From Arthrobacter sp. TPD3018 (GTDB taxonomy: Bacteria; Pseudomonadota; Alphaproteobacteria; Sphingomonadales; Sphingomonadaceae), in contig QDFQ01000001.1 in the NCBI GenBank assembly GCA_003075315.1, positions 1 to 64,000 on the forward strand: a DNA stretch of 64,000 nucleotides, given 5' to 3'. Made by a program: the position numbers and the translations under genes. How positions within the stretch are numbered: the first letter of the stretch is position 1; each line of letters starts with the position of its first letter. The notes under the pieces were generated by a model, which ran no database searches, was not told where the DNA came from, and saw only the letters and a list, made by a program, of their open reading frames with translations. Positions 26,104-34,654 of the stretch are shown piece after piece.

Positions 26104-26183
26104 GCCGTCATTGCGAGCGCAGCGAGGCAATCCAGAGCCGGATCATGACGCCCTGGATTGCTTCGCTACGCTCGCAATGACGG
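26104..26183. repeat. Paired palindrome of the gtcattgcgagc family
   Basis: The left arm ccgtcattgcgagcgcagcg and the right arm cgctacgctcgcaatgacgg, with inner caatccag/ctggattg arms. The family is distinct from the CCC/GGG palindromes and is seen once in this window, in the 292-base gap between the lipoprotein and nitronate monooxygenase genes. I see nothing else in that gap. Confidence 0.85.
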
Positions 26184-26252
26184 ATCGACCGGAGGTAACG
26201 CTGCTATTGCAGCGCGCCGAAGCACGCGCCCTCCCTGCAACGAAGGGGGGTC

Positions 26253-27272
26253 TTACGCCGCCCTTTTGTCCAGCGCCGTGGCCGCTTCCGCCATCAGGTT
26301 GGCGATGATGTCCGCGATCGGCTCTTCCTTGGTCACCATGCCGACCGACTGGCCGGCCATCACGCTGCCATGCTCGACGTCGCCGTCGATCACCGCGCGG
26401 CGCAGCGCACCGGCCCAATAATGTTCGATCTGCAACTGCGCCTCGGTCATGGCGACGCTGCCTTCGTCCAGGCTCTGCGCCACTTCGCGCTGCTTGGCGG
26501 TGAACAATTCGCCGCCAGCGTTCTTCAGCGCGCGCACCGGGATCACCGGCAGGCGCGGGTCGATCTGCACGCTCGCCACCGCGTCGCGGGCGCTGGCGCG
26601 GATGAACGCCTTCTTGAAATTGGGGTGCGCGATCGATTCGGTCGCGCAGACGAAGCGTGTGCCGAGCTGCACGCCCGCCGCGCCCATGTCGAGATAGCCC
26701 GCGATCGCCTCGCCGCGACCGATGCCGCCGGCGACGAACACGGGTACCAGATCGGCGATCTCGGGCAGCATCTCCTGCGCAAGCACGCTGGTCGAGACGG
26801 GGCCGATATGGCCGCCGGCCTCCATACCCTCGATCACTAGCGCATCGACGCCCGACCGGATCAGCTTCTTGGCGAGCGCCAGCGTAGGCGCGAAGCAGAT
26901 GACCTTGGCGCCGCTCTCCTTGATCGCCTCCAGCGAGCCCTTGGGCGGCAGGCCGCCGGCGAGGACGACATGGCCGATGCTGTGCTTGGCGCAGACCGCG
27001 ATCAGGTCGAACAGTGCCGGGTGCATGGTGATGAGGTTCACGCCAAACGGCTTGTCCGTCAGCGCCTTCGTCCCCGCGATCTCGGCATCGAGCAGTTCGG
27101 GCGTCATCGCCCCGCACGCGATCACGCCGAAGCCGCCCGCGTTGGACATGGCGGCGACTAGGTTGCGCTCGCTGACCCACGACATGGCACCCGCCATGAT
27201 CGCAACCTCGCTGCCCAGGAACGCGGCGCCGCGCGCCATGCGGCGGGTGAGCCGCTCGCTGCCGATGGTCAT
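26253..27272 (-). CDS. Nitronate monooxygenase family flavoprotein
   Basis: A 339-residue FMN-dependent TIM-barrel enzyme of the 2-nitropropane dioxygenase/NMO family. Typical features are NAGGFGVIA near residue 45, the catalytic-site segment VIEGMEAGGHIGP, and the phosphate-binding VFVAGGIGRGEAIAGYL and GAAGVQLGTRF. The family oxidises alkyl nitronates such as propionate-3-nitronate, or has enoyl-reductase roles; the substrate here is not shown. GGGGGAAGG precedes the ATG at 27272. Longer in-frame starts run into a repeat. Confidence 0.88.
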   Translation of the reverse strand: MTIGSERLTRRMARGAAFLGSEVAIMAGAMSWVSERNLVAAMSNAGGFGVIACGAMTPELLDAEIAGTKALTDKPFGVNLITMHPALFDLIAVCAKHSIGHVVLAGGLPPKGSLEAIKESGAKVICFAPTLALAKKLIRSGVDALVIEGMEAGGHIGPVSTSVLAQEMLPEIADLVPVFVAGGIGRGEAIAGYLDMGAAGVQLGTRFVCATESIAHPNFKKAFIRASARDAVASVQIDPRLPVIPVRALKNAGGELFTAKQREVAQSLDEGSVAMTEAQLQIEHYWAGALRRAVIDGDVEHGSVMAGQSVGMVTKEEPIADIIANLMAEAATALDKRAA

Positions 27273-27286
27273 GCCTTCCCCCCTGT

Positions 27287-27368
27287 CGTCACCCCAGCGC
27301 AGGCTGGGGTCTTGTGGTTGTCGTCGATGCCCTGACGGCGAAAGACCCCAGCCTTCGCTGGGGTGACG
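27287..27368. repeat. Paired intergenic palindrome (CCCagcgaaggctGGG family)
   Basis: The left arm gtcaccccagcgcaggctgg and the right arm cccagccttcgctggggtga, with inner gtctt/aagac arms. It lies between lysC and the nitronate monooxygenase gene on the same strand. Confidence 0.85.
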
Positions 27369-27378
27369 AAGATGGGTT

Positions 27379-28638
27379 TCACGCCGCTGCCTCTGCGTCG
27401 AGGCCATAGGCCGTGTGCAGCACGCGCACCGCCAGCTCGGTCTCATCCTCGTGGATCAGGACCGAGACCTTGATCTCGCTGGTCGAGATCGCCTGGATGT
27501 TGATCCCGCGCGCGCCCAGCGTCGTGAACATCGTGCTCGCGACACCCGCGTGGCTGCGCATGCCGACGCCGACGACGGAGATCTTGGCGACGCGCGTATC
27601 GTGGACCAGTTCGCCGAAGCCGATCGCCTCACGCCCCTGGTTCAGCGCCTCCAGCGAGCGCGCCAGATCGGCGGACGGCACCGTGAAGGTGACGTCGGTC
27701 GACCCGTGATTGTGCGCGATATTCTGGATGATCATGTCGACGTTGATATTCGCCGCCGCCAGGGGCTCGAAGATCGCGGCCACCGCGCCCGGCTTGTCGG
27801 GGACGCTGGTCAGCGTGATCTTCGCTTCGTTCTTGTCGTGCGCGATGCCGGTGATCAGCTGGCGTTCCACGTCGTCAATCTCCTCTTCGCCGACGATCAT
27901 CGTGCCGGGCAATGTATCCGCCATCGGCGCGTCCTCGCCCGTGAAGGACGAGAGCACCTGGACGCGGACCTGTTCCTTCATCGCGAGGCCGACCGATCGG
28001 GTCTGCAACACCTTCGCGCCGACGCTGGCGAGTTCCAGCATCTCCTCATACGTCACCTTGGCGAGCTTCCGCGCGCGCGGCACGATGCGCGGGTCGGTGG
28101 TGTAGACGCCGTCGACGTCGGTGTAGATGTCGCAACGGTCCGCCTTCACCGCCGCCGCGACCGCGACCGCCGACGTATCCGACCCACCGCGGCCCAGCGT
28201 CGTGACGCGGCCATCCTCTGACCGGCCCTGGAAGCCCGGGATCACCGCAACCTCGCCCGCCGCCATGCTGGCGAGCAGCGCGTCCGTCTCGATCGTGCCG
28301 ATCCGCGCCTTAGCGTGCGCATCGTCGGTGTGGATCGGCAGCTGCCAGCCGAGCCAGCTGCGCGCCTGCACGGCCGCCGCCTGCAATGCGATCGCCAGCA
28401 GGCCGCTGGTGATCTGTTCGCCCGCCGCGACGACGACGTCATATTCCTTGGGGTCGTACAGCGACGAGGCTTCGCGGCAGAAGCCGACCAGCCGATCCGT
28501 CTCGCCCGCCATCGCCGATACGACGACCGCGACCTCGTTGCCCGCCTCCACCTCGCGTTTGACGCGCGCCGCAACGCTCCGGATGCGCTCGATCCCGGCC
28601 ATCGACGTGCCGCCGAACTTCATCACGATACGTGCCAT
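27379..28638 (-). CDS. lysC: Aspartate kinase
   Basis: A 419-residue enzyme that phosphorylates aspartate, the first step to lysine, threonine, methionine and diaminopimelate. The kinase domain begins with KFGGTS (7-12) and includes GRGGSDTSAVA. Two C-terminal ACT domains (about 265-340 and 345-415) indicate allosteric feedback by lysine and/or threonine. The start at ATG 28638 matches the family N-terminus. It diverges from ubiG with a 53-base gap. Confidence 0.96.
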   Translation of the reverse strand: MARIVMKFGGTSMAGIERIRSVAARVKREVEAGNEVAVVVSAMAGETDRLVGFCREASSLYDPKEYDVVVAAGEQITSGLLAIALQAAAVQARSWLGWQLPIHTDDAHAKARIGTIETDALLASMAAGEVAVIPGFQGRSEDGRVTTLGRGGSDTSAVAVAAAVKADRCDIYTDVDGVYTTDPRIVPRARKLAKVTYEEMLELASVGAKVLQTRSVGLAMKEQVRVQVLSSFTGEDAPMADTLPGTMIVGEEEIDDVERQLITGIAHDKNEAKITLTSVPDKPGAVAAIFEPLAAANINVDMIIQNIAHNHGSTDVTFTVPSADLARSLEALNQGREAIGFGELVHDTRVAKISVVGVGMRSHAGVASTMFTTLGARGINIQAISTSEIKVSVLIHEDETELAVRVLHTAYGLDAEAAA

Positions 28639-28691
28639 CGCGTCTCGCCAAACTCCTTGGGTGAAAGGGTGCGCCCTGATAGGTAGCGGCC

Positions 28692-29462
28692 ATGGCAAGC
28701 GCAAGCAGCACGATCGATCCCTCCGGCGGCGTCCGCGTCGGCGGGGGTACCACCACCATCGACGCACGCGAGGCGGCGCATTTCGGCGGGATGGCCAAGG
28801 ACTGGTGGGATCCGAAGGGGTCCTCGGCGATGCTCCACAAACTGAACCCGGTGCGGCTGCGCTACATCCGGGCGGCGATCGACCTGCACTGGGACGGTGA
28901 CGACACCAGCTTCACGCCGCTCGCCGGCAAGTCGGCGCTCGACGTCGGCTGCGGTGCCGGGCTACTCGCCGAACCGCTCGCGCGGCTGGGCGCAGCCGTC
29001 ACCGGCATCGATGCGGCGGCGGAAAATATCGCGGTGGCCGAAGCCCATGCGGCGCAGAGCGGCCTCGCCATCGATTACCGCGCGACCGGCATCGAAAACA
29101 TGTCCGGCCGCTTCGACCTCGTCACCAGCCTCGAGGTCATCGAGCATGTCAACGACCCCGCCGGCTTTGTCCGCGGCCTCGCCGAAGCCCTCGCCGACGA
29201 CGGCCTGCTGATCCTCTCGACCCCCAACCGCACGCCGCTCTCCCGCCTCGCGCTCATCACGCTGGCGGAAGGCACCGGCCGCATCCCACGCGGCACACAT
29301 GATTGGGACAAGTTTCTGAACCCCGAAGAGCTGACCGACCTGATCGAACGCGCCGGCCTGACGGTGACGGACGTGAAGGGCTTGAGCTTTTCGCCGGCAA
29401 CCGGCTTCACCCTGAGCGATTCGACCGCCCTCGATTATTTCGTGACGGCCAAGCGCGTTTAA
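28692..29462 (+). CDS. ubiG: Ubiquinone biosynthesis O-methyltransferase
   Basis: A 256-residue SAM-dependent methyltransferase carrying out the two O-methylations of ubiquinone synthesis. The SAM-binding motif ALDVGCGAGLLAEPLARLGA is at about residues 80-98. The family segments HFGGMAKDWWDPKGSSAMLH near the N-terminus and NPEELTDLIERAGL near the C-terminus are also present. It is soluble or peripherally membrane-bound. It diverges from lysC. Confidence 0.95.
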   Translation: MASASSTIDPSGGVRVGGGTTTIDAREAAHFGGMAKDWWDPKGSSAMLHKLNPVRLRYIRAAIDLHWDGDDTSFTPLAGKSALDVGCGAGLLAEPLARLGAAVTGIDAAAENIAVAEAHAAQSGLAIDYRATGIENMSGRFDLVTSLEVIEHVNDPAGFVRGLAEALADDGLLILSTPNRTPLSRLALITLAEGTGRIPRGTHDWDKFLNPEELTDLIERAGLTVTDVKGLSFSPATGFTLSDSTALDYFVTAKRV

Positions 29463-29463
29463 G

Positions 29464-29603
29464 TCCTCCCTCGCTTTAGCGGGGGAGGGAGACCGCGGCC
29501 GAAGGCCGTGGTGGAGGGGGACGGTTCCACAAACACGACGCTCACCGCTTCAGCCCTCTCCGTCACCAGTATCGCGGCGCCACCTCCCCCTGGCGGGGGA
29601 GGA
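29464..29603. repeat. Intergenic repeat of the cctccc...gggagg family
   Basis: Three linked hairpins: cctccctcgc/gcgggggagg (29465-29488), ccgcggcc/ggccgtgg (29492-29511), and a closing cctccccctggcgggggagg (29583-29602). The ggtggagg at 29510 and the ccacctcc at 29580 pair across the element. The right end touches the start of the next gene and supplies its GGAGG. Confidence 0.8.
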
Positions 29604-31031
29604 ATGATAACGGGGCGGCCCATGCCACTACTCACCAATACCCGTTTGCGGCTGCCCCTGCTGATCCTCGTCGCCATAGCGGCGCGGGCCCTGACGTTCG
29701 GCAATCCGGTCGTCCACGTCGACGAAGAATTCTATTATTTCACCGGCACCGCGCTGTGGCACGGCCTGCTGCCGTTCCTGGACGTCTGGGACCGCAAGCC
29801 CGTCGGCCTGTTCCTACTCTACGCGATTCCCGCCGGGCTCGGCTTTCCCGCTGGCATCTGGGCCTATCAGGCGATGGCGCTCGCCAGCCTGATCGCGACC
29901 GCGGCGCTGGTCGCGCGCCTTGCAGCCCGCGCCGGATTCGCCGCCGGCGCCACCGCGGGCGCGCTCGCTTATATCCTGTGGTTCGACCTGCTCGGCGGAC
30001 AGGGCGGCCAGTCGCCGGTCTTCTACAATCTGCTGATGATCGGCGCCGCGCTGCTCGCACTCCAGGGCACCCGCCGCGCCGGGCTCGCGGCGATGGCGCT
30101 GGTCGGCGTGGCGCTGCAGATCAAATATTCGGTGGTGTTCGAGGGGCTGTTCCTCGGCCTGTGGCTGCTCGCCGACGACTGGCGCGCGCGCAAAAACCCC
30201 GGCGGCCTCGTCGGATACGGCATCGCTTTAGTCGCGCTCGCGATGCTGCCCACCGCGCTCGCCGCCGTCGCCTACGCGGCGATCGGCCAATGGGACGCCT
30301 TCGTCTACGCCAATTTCCTGTCCATCTTCCACCGCAACCCCGATCCCCTCGGCGAGCTAGCCGGCAATCTCGGCCAGATCGTCCTCGTCATCTCGCCGAT
30401 CGTCGCGATCGCCATTCTGGCGCTGCACCGGAGCGTGATGACGCGCGAGCGCCGCTTCATCGCGCTGTGGCTCGCGGTGTCGATCGCAGGCGTCATCGTG
30501 TTCCGGCCGTGGTTCGACCATTACAGCCTACCCGTCCTGCTGCCCGCCTGTGCCGCTGCGGCGGGCCTGCTGGGGCGCGACGACTGGCAGCGCTGGCGCA
30601 CACCCGCCCTGCTGCTGACCGCCGCGCTCGCCGGGCAGATCACGCTCGTCATTCAGCGCCTGGAGCGGGGCGAGGCGCGCGAGTTCGCCGCGCTCAGCGC
30701 CGCGGTCGGGCGCAGGCCGGGGTGCCTGTGGGTCTATTCAGGCAGTACGATGCTGTACGTCTCGACCGGGCGCTGCACGCTGTCGCGCTATATCGTACCG
30801 AGCCACCTCGCCCGCACGCGCGAAGCCGGCGCCACCGGCATCGATCAGCAAGGCGAAATCCGCCGCATCCTCGCCGCCCGTCCCGCCGTCGTCGTGATGC
30901 GCCCACCCTATGGCGGCGAGCGGCCCGAGGCGCGCGCGGCGGTGATGGCGGCGATGGCCGCCAACTACACCCTCGCCGCCGCACTGCCGATGGGCAACGA
31001 GACGATCAGCGTCTATAAACGGCTGCGATGA
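29604..31031 (+). CDS. PMT/GT39-like membrane glycosyltransferase
   Basis: A 475-residue protein with about ten or more hydrophobic segments. The acidic pair after the first segment, HVDEEFYYFTGTALWHGLLP then DVWDRKPVG, matches the first periplasmic loop of GT-C enzymes that use polyprenyl-phosphate sugars (PMT, ArnT). The acceptor may be lipid A, a polymer or protein. The start is uncertain: ATG 29604 follows a GGAGG by one base, whereas ATG 29622 lacks a clear ribosome site. Its stop overlaps the start of the DUF2334 deacetylase gene. Confidence 0.8.
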   Translation: MITGRPMPLLTNTRLRLPLLILVAIAARALTFGNPVVHVDEEFYYFTGTALWHGLLPFLDVWDRKPVGLFLLYAIPAGLGFPAGIWAYQAMALASLIATAALVARLAARAGFAAGATAGALAYILWFDLLGGQGGQSPVFYNLLMIGAALLALQGTRRAGLAAMALVGVALQIKYSVVFEGLFLGLWLLADDWRARKNPGGLVGYGIALVALAMLPTALAAVAYAAIGQWDAFVYANFLSIFHRNPDPLGELAGNLGQIVLVISPIVAIAILALHRSVMTRERRFIALWLAVSIAGVIVFRPWFDHYSLPVLLPACAAAAGLLGRDDWQRWRTPALLLTAALAGQITLVIQRLERGEAREFAALSAAVGRRPGCLWVYSGSTMLYVSTGRCTLSRYIVPSHLARTREAGATGIDQQGEIRRILAARPAVVVMRPPYGGERPEARAAVMAAMAANYTLAAALPMGNETISVYKRLR

Positions 31032-31747
31032 AACGCCTGTTCGCCTCGATCCACGACGTCTCGCCCCGCTTCGAGGGTGAGGTCGACCGCCTGCTCGATC
31101 ATCTCGCTCCCCATATCGGCCGCCGCCTCGCGATGCTGGTGGTGCCGGACCACTGGTCGAGCGCGCCGATCACGCCTGCTTTCGCGACGCGCCTGCGTGG
31201 CTGGGCGGACGAGGGCGTCGAGATGTTCGTCCACGGCTGGACGCACCGCGACGATAGCGCCCACACCGGCGCCGCCGCCTCGCTGAAGGCCAAGCACATG
31301 ACCGCGGGCGAAGGCGAGTTTCTGGGCCTCAGCCATGCCGAGGCGCTGATCCGTATGCGTCGCGGCAAGGCGTTGGTCGAGGATATCACCGGCCGCGCCG
31401 CCACCGGCTTCATCGCGCCGGCCTGGCTCTATTCGCCAGGCGCGCGCGCGGCGCTGAAGGATGCCGGCTTCGCGTTGGCGGAGGATCATGCGCGGGTCTG
31501 GCAGCCCGGCGGTGAGGTCGTCGCCCGCGGGCCGGTCATCACCTGGGCAAGCCGCAGCCGGCCGCGGCAGTTGAGTTCGCTGTTCGCCGCGGGGGCGCTG
31601 CGGCGCGTGCTGCAGCCGACGAGGAATGTGCGCATCGCGGTACATCCGGGCGACACGACCGTGCCGGCGCTGATGCGCAGCATCACGACGACCTTCGCGG
31701 CATTCGGCAAGCACCGGCCGGCAGCCTATGCGGAGTTGCTGGGTTAA
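31028..31747 (+). CDS. DUF2334/polysaccharide deacetylase family protein
   Basis: A 239-residue protein with the NodB-like deacetylase start SIHDVSPRFEGEV (residues 7-19), followed by MFVHGWTHRD (about 66-75), whose His pair and the upstream Asp would bind the metal. The late APAWLYSPGARAALKDAGF segment fits the same fold. There is no signal peptide, so it is probably cytoplasmic. It is coupled by an ATGA overlap to the PMT-like transferase, which points to modification of a sugar-containing lipid or polymer. Confidence 0.85.
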   Translation: MKRLFASIHDVSPRFEGEVDRLLDHLAPHIGRRLAMLVVPDHWSSAPITPAFATRLRGWADEGVEMFVHGWTHRDDSAHTGAAASLKAKHMTAGEGEFLGLSHAEALIRMRRGKALVEDITGRAATGFIAPAWLYSPGARAALKDAGFALAEDHARVWQPGGEVVARGPVITWASRSRPRQLSSLFAAGALRRVLQPTRNVRIAVHPGDTTVPALMRSITTTFAAFGKHRPAAYAELLG

Positions 31748-31766
31748 GCCCTCACCCCACCCGCCC

Positions 31767-31874
31767 CGTCACCCCGGACCTGGTCCGGGGTCCACCAAGC
31801 CGCAAGCGGATGGCAAGAGGCTCAAAACGTCCCCCTCGCCGCAGAGTGGACCCCGGAACGAGTCCGGGGTGACG
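31767..31874. repeat. Paired intergenic palindrome (gtcacCCCGG family)
   Basis: The left arm gtcaccccggacctggtccg and the right arm ccggaacgagtccggggtgac, with inner ggtccacc/gtggaccc arms, 108 bases. It lies between two convergent genes. Confidence 0.85.
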
Positions 31875-31881
31875 CAGGATA

Positions 31882-33066
31882 TCAGGCGCTCAGCCGCATC
31901 CCATCCTTGCGCGCGATCACGTCGGCGTAGTGCGCTACCAACTCCGCGGCATGCTGCTCGTCGGTACGCACCTTGCCCGCCGCGACGCCCGCCGCCCGCC
32001 GCACCACCGCGCGGTCGCGTGCCAGCATCCGCAGAATCGCATCGGCGCACGAATGCGCGTCGCGCTGGGCATAGACCTCCGCGAACAACGGCTCGGCGAT
32101 TTCCGCGGTGCCGCCACCGTCGGGCACGATCAGCGGCGTGCCGCTCGCCAGCGCCTCGGCGGGCACCAGCCCGAACGTCTCCGTCCCGCAGCCATGAATA
32201 TAGGCGTCCGCGCTCGCCATGATCGTCGCGAGGCGGCGCCGATCGTAGACCGGGCGGAACAGGCGGATGTGCGGATTGGCGCCGATGTGCCGTTCCAGCG
32301 TCTTGGTATCCATGCCCTGGCCCAGGATGACGAGGCCGACCGGCGCCTGCGTGCCGACGCGGCGGACTGCATCGATGACCGTCGGCCAGCGCTTTTCGGG
32401 ATGGTGCCGCCCGACGCCCAAGAGCAGGTGCGCGTCCGCCGGCAGCCCGCATTGCTGGAGCAGCGCCACCCGCAGCGCTTCGTCACGCAAGCTGGGCGAG
32501 AAATGCGCGCGTTCGATCCCCAGCGGCATCGTCGCATCGACGCGCACGCCGCGCGCGCCCAATTGCTTGGTCAGCGACGGGCCATTGGTGACGATCGTGT
32601 CGTACTGGTCGAAGCAGTGCGTCAGATAGCGGTCGTACCACGAAAACGCCCGCTCGATCCGCGGCGCCGAGGCGAAGGTTTTGAGCCAGCGCTTCGGATA
32701 CGCCTCGACATTGTCGTTGTGCAGGAAGAACGAACGGATCGCCCGCCCCTTCCACTGCGCGACGATCCAGGCCGACCGCCATGGCGAGCAATTCTCGACG
32801 ACGTCTGGGTCCAGCGCATCGAGCCGGCGGTGGATCGGCTCGGCATCCCAGAACAGGCCGTAATTGGCGTCGAACGGCATGCCCGGCGCCTTGATATAGT
32901 GGATCGCGCCGCCGCCGGGCCGTTCCTCGATCCGATCCTCGCGACCGGGGGCGAGCACGATCAGCTCATGCCCCATCGACGCCAGCACCTCGATCTTGCG
33001 ATCGATATAAGTGCGCACGCCGCCACCCGTCGGCGAGTAGATTTCGTTGACGTCGACGATCCGCAT
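31882..33066 (-). CDS. Glycosyltransferase family 4
   Basis: A 394-residue GT-B enzyme. The N-terminal acceptor domain opens NEIYSPTGGGVRTYIDRKIE, and the C-terminal donor domain has VGRHHPEKRW and the EX7E motif in ETFGLVPAEALASGTPLIVP. It would transfer a sugar from a nucleotide donor to a lipid or glycan in the cytoplasm or at the inner membrane face. It begins three bases after the DUF2141 gene, as the third gene of a unit with that and a membrane protein. Confidence 0.9.
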   Translation of the reverse strand: MRIVDVNEIYSPTGGGVRTYIDRKIEVLASMGHELIVLAPGREDRIEERPGGGAIHYIKAPGMPFDANYGLFWDAEPIHRRLDALDPDVVENCSPWRSAWIVAQWKGRAIRSFFLHNDNVEAYPKRWLKTFASAPRIERAFSWYDRYLTHCFDQYDTIVTNGPSLTKQLGARGVRVDATMPLGIERAHFSPSLRDEALRVALLQQCGLPADAHLLLGVGRHHPEKRWPTVIDAVRRVGTQAPVGLVILGQGMDTKTLERHIGANPHIRLFRPVYDRRRLATIMASADAYIHGCGTETFGLVPAEALASGTPLIVPDGGGTAEIAEPLFAEVYAQRDAHSCADAILRMLARDRAVVRRAAGVAAGKVRTDEQHAAELVAHYADVIARKDGMRLSA

Positions 33067-33069
33067 AAA

Positions 33070-33603
33070 TCAGTCGCCCTTGACCGGGCCGAACCCGCCC
33101 AGGCCGCGTAGATATTGCATGCGGACGGTGCGCTCCACGGTGCCGCCGCCGACGTCGATGATCGCCTGATCCACCTTGGGCCGCGACATGCCGAGCTTCC
33201 CCGTGCCGACGAAGCCGGCACCGTCCTGGAAGAAATTGAACTTGTTCTTGCCGTCGCGGTCGTGCGTGACGAGCAGCGCATAGCGGCCGGGGCACGGCAC
33301 GCGGATGCACACGTTGACCGGGCCACTGCCCGGCGTGTTCGCCCAGACGCGGCGGAAGGTCTTGCCCTCGGCGACGAGATTGTCGTCGTCCTTCAGGAAA
33401 TCCGCCTCGGTCGCCGGATACAGCTCCAGCTTGATGCGGCCCTTGCGGTCCTTCAGGCCCGTCACTTGCACCAGAATCGCCGACCCGCCACCGGCGCTGC
33501 ACGCCGCGGCATCGCTGCCCAGCACCTGCGCGCCGGCCGGCGTTGCCGCCATCAGCAGTGCCGCGGCGAGGATCGCGCGCTTGGTCATATCCGGCGTCTT
33601 CAT
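33070..33603 (-). CDS. DUF2141 family periplasmic protein
   Basis: A 177-residue protein with a signal peptide (about 1-25, ending AGA). The DUF2141 domain shows LVQVTGLKDRKGRIKLELYP, then CPGRYALLVTHDRDGKNKFNF. It contains three cysteines (AACSAGG, NVCIRVPC). Family function is unknown; the fold is expected to be a beta-sandwich. It is coupled by ATGA to the membrane protein before it and lies three bases from the glycosyltransferase after it. An internal ATG at residue 6 is an equally good start. Confidence 0.85.
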   Translation of the reverse strand: MKTPDMTKRAILAAALLMAATPAGAQVLGSDAAACSAGGGSAILVQVTGLKDRKGRIKLELYPATEADFLKDDDNLVAEGKTFRRVWANTPGSGPVNVCIRVPCPGRYALLVTHDRDGKNKFNFFQDGAGFVGTGKLGMSRPKVDQAIIDVGGGTVERTVRMQYLRGLGGFGPVKGD

Positions 33604-34541
33604 ACCCGTTTCCTGGTCGCGAGATGGTAAAGGCTGAACCCCAGCACAAGCACCGCATGCAGCAGCAGCACGGCGGCGGCCGTGAAGGCGATCAGCTCTG
33701 ACAGGGCTTGATCCTGCCCGATCATCAGGATCGCAAAATTGGCGAAAAGGAGGTCCTTATTGGGCAGCAAAGGCAGGCGTGAGAACAGCATACGCCCTGC
33801 CGACAAGAACACCCAAATGCCGAGCGGCACGCTGGGCATCGCCAGCGCCCACGCCAGCGCCAGGAAGAACGCTCCGCCGACGAGGCGCAGGCAGTGGATC
33901 CCGAACACCGCCCACAGGTCGGCACGCGGCAGCGAAAACACCTTCCGCGAAAAGATCAGGAAGGGCAGCGACGTGCCGAAGATCACCGCGAGGCTGCCGT
34001 AGACGTAGCGGATCATGTCGTGCGGGATCAGGTTGCGCCCGACCGGCAGCGCGATCGCGATCATCGCCAGCGTCACCGCATTGCCGGCGATCGCCGACAG
34101 GATCGATACGTCCTTCACCGCACCGAACGGCGCCGCGACCAGCTGCGCACGCTGGCGGGCCCAGGCGTAGAAATAGGCCTCGCCCGAATAGCCCATCACG
34201 ACATCGTTCGAGATGCGCTTCTTGTTAAGCGCAACGAAGCCCGCCGCGGGAATCCGCCACAGCCGGTGGAAAATCCAGTAATCCGCAAGCGGCGGCAGGA
34301 AATAGAGGACCAGAAACGCCAGATAGAACCACGGGCTGTGCGGCGTCGCGCGTTCCAGACCGGCAAGGCCCGAACTCAACAGTTCGTGCGCGAGGCCGCC
34401 GAGCATGGCGAGCGTCACCAGCCCGCCGATGATCGCCGGCCAGCGGCTGCGAATCGTCTTCAGGGGCTGCAGCCCGTCGATATTGGCGGAGGACGGTTCG
34501 GGCTGTTCCGGGAACCCGTCTGCTTTATGATCGATCTGCAC
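33600..34541 (-). CDS. Polytopic membrane protein of unknown function
   Basis: About 313 residues with seven to eight hydrophobic segments. I do not recognise the family with certainty; the general look is that of a UPF0104/MprF-like membrane protein, though it lacks its clearest motifs. A conserved-looking loop reads YSGEAYFYAWARQRAQL. The start is uncertain: no ATG is available, GTG 34541 gives a plausible N-terminus, and TTG 34631 adds residues that do not look coding. The stop overlaps the DUF2141 start by four bases, so the unit is membrane protein, DUF2141, glycosyltransferase. Confidence 0.65.
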   Translation of the reverse strand: MQIDHKADGFPEQPEPSSANIDGLQPLKTIRSRWPAIIGGLVTLAMLGGLAHELLSSGLAGLERATPHSPWFYLAFLVLYFLPPLADYWIFHRLWRIPAAGFVALNKKRISNDVVMGYSGEAYFYAWARQRAQLVAAPFGAVKDVSILSAIAGNAVTLAMIAIALPVGRNLIPHDMIRYVYGSLAVIFGTSLPFLIFSRKVFSLPRADLWAVFGIHCLRLVGGAFFLALAWALAMPSVPLGIWVFLSAGRMLFSRLPLLPNKDLLFANFAILMIGQDQALSELIAFTAAAVLLLHAVLVLGFSLYHLATRKRV

Positions 34542-34654
34542 CCAGTGGTCCGAACATGAAGGTGGCGCGATGTAGCCGGCAGCGCGCCGACTTGCACATG
34601 AATTCCCTTTCACTGTCGTCTCGGGCAGCAATATGGCAAGAGGCGTAACGAACC

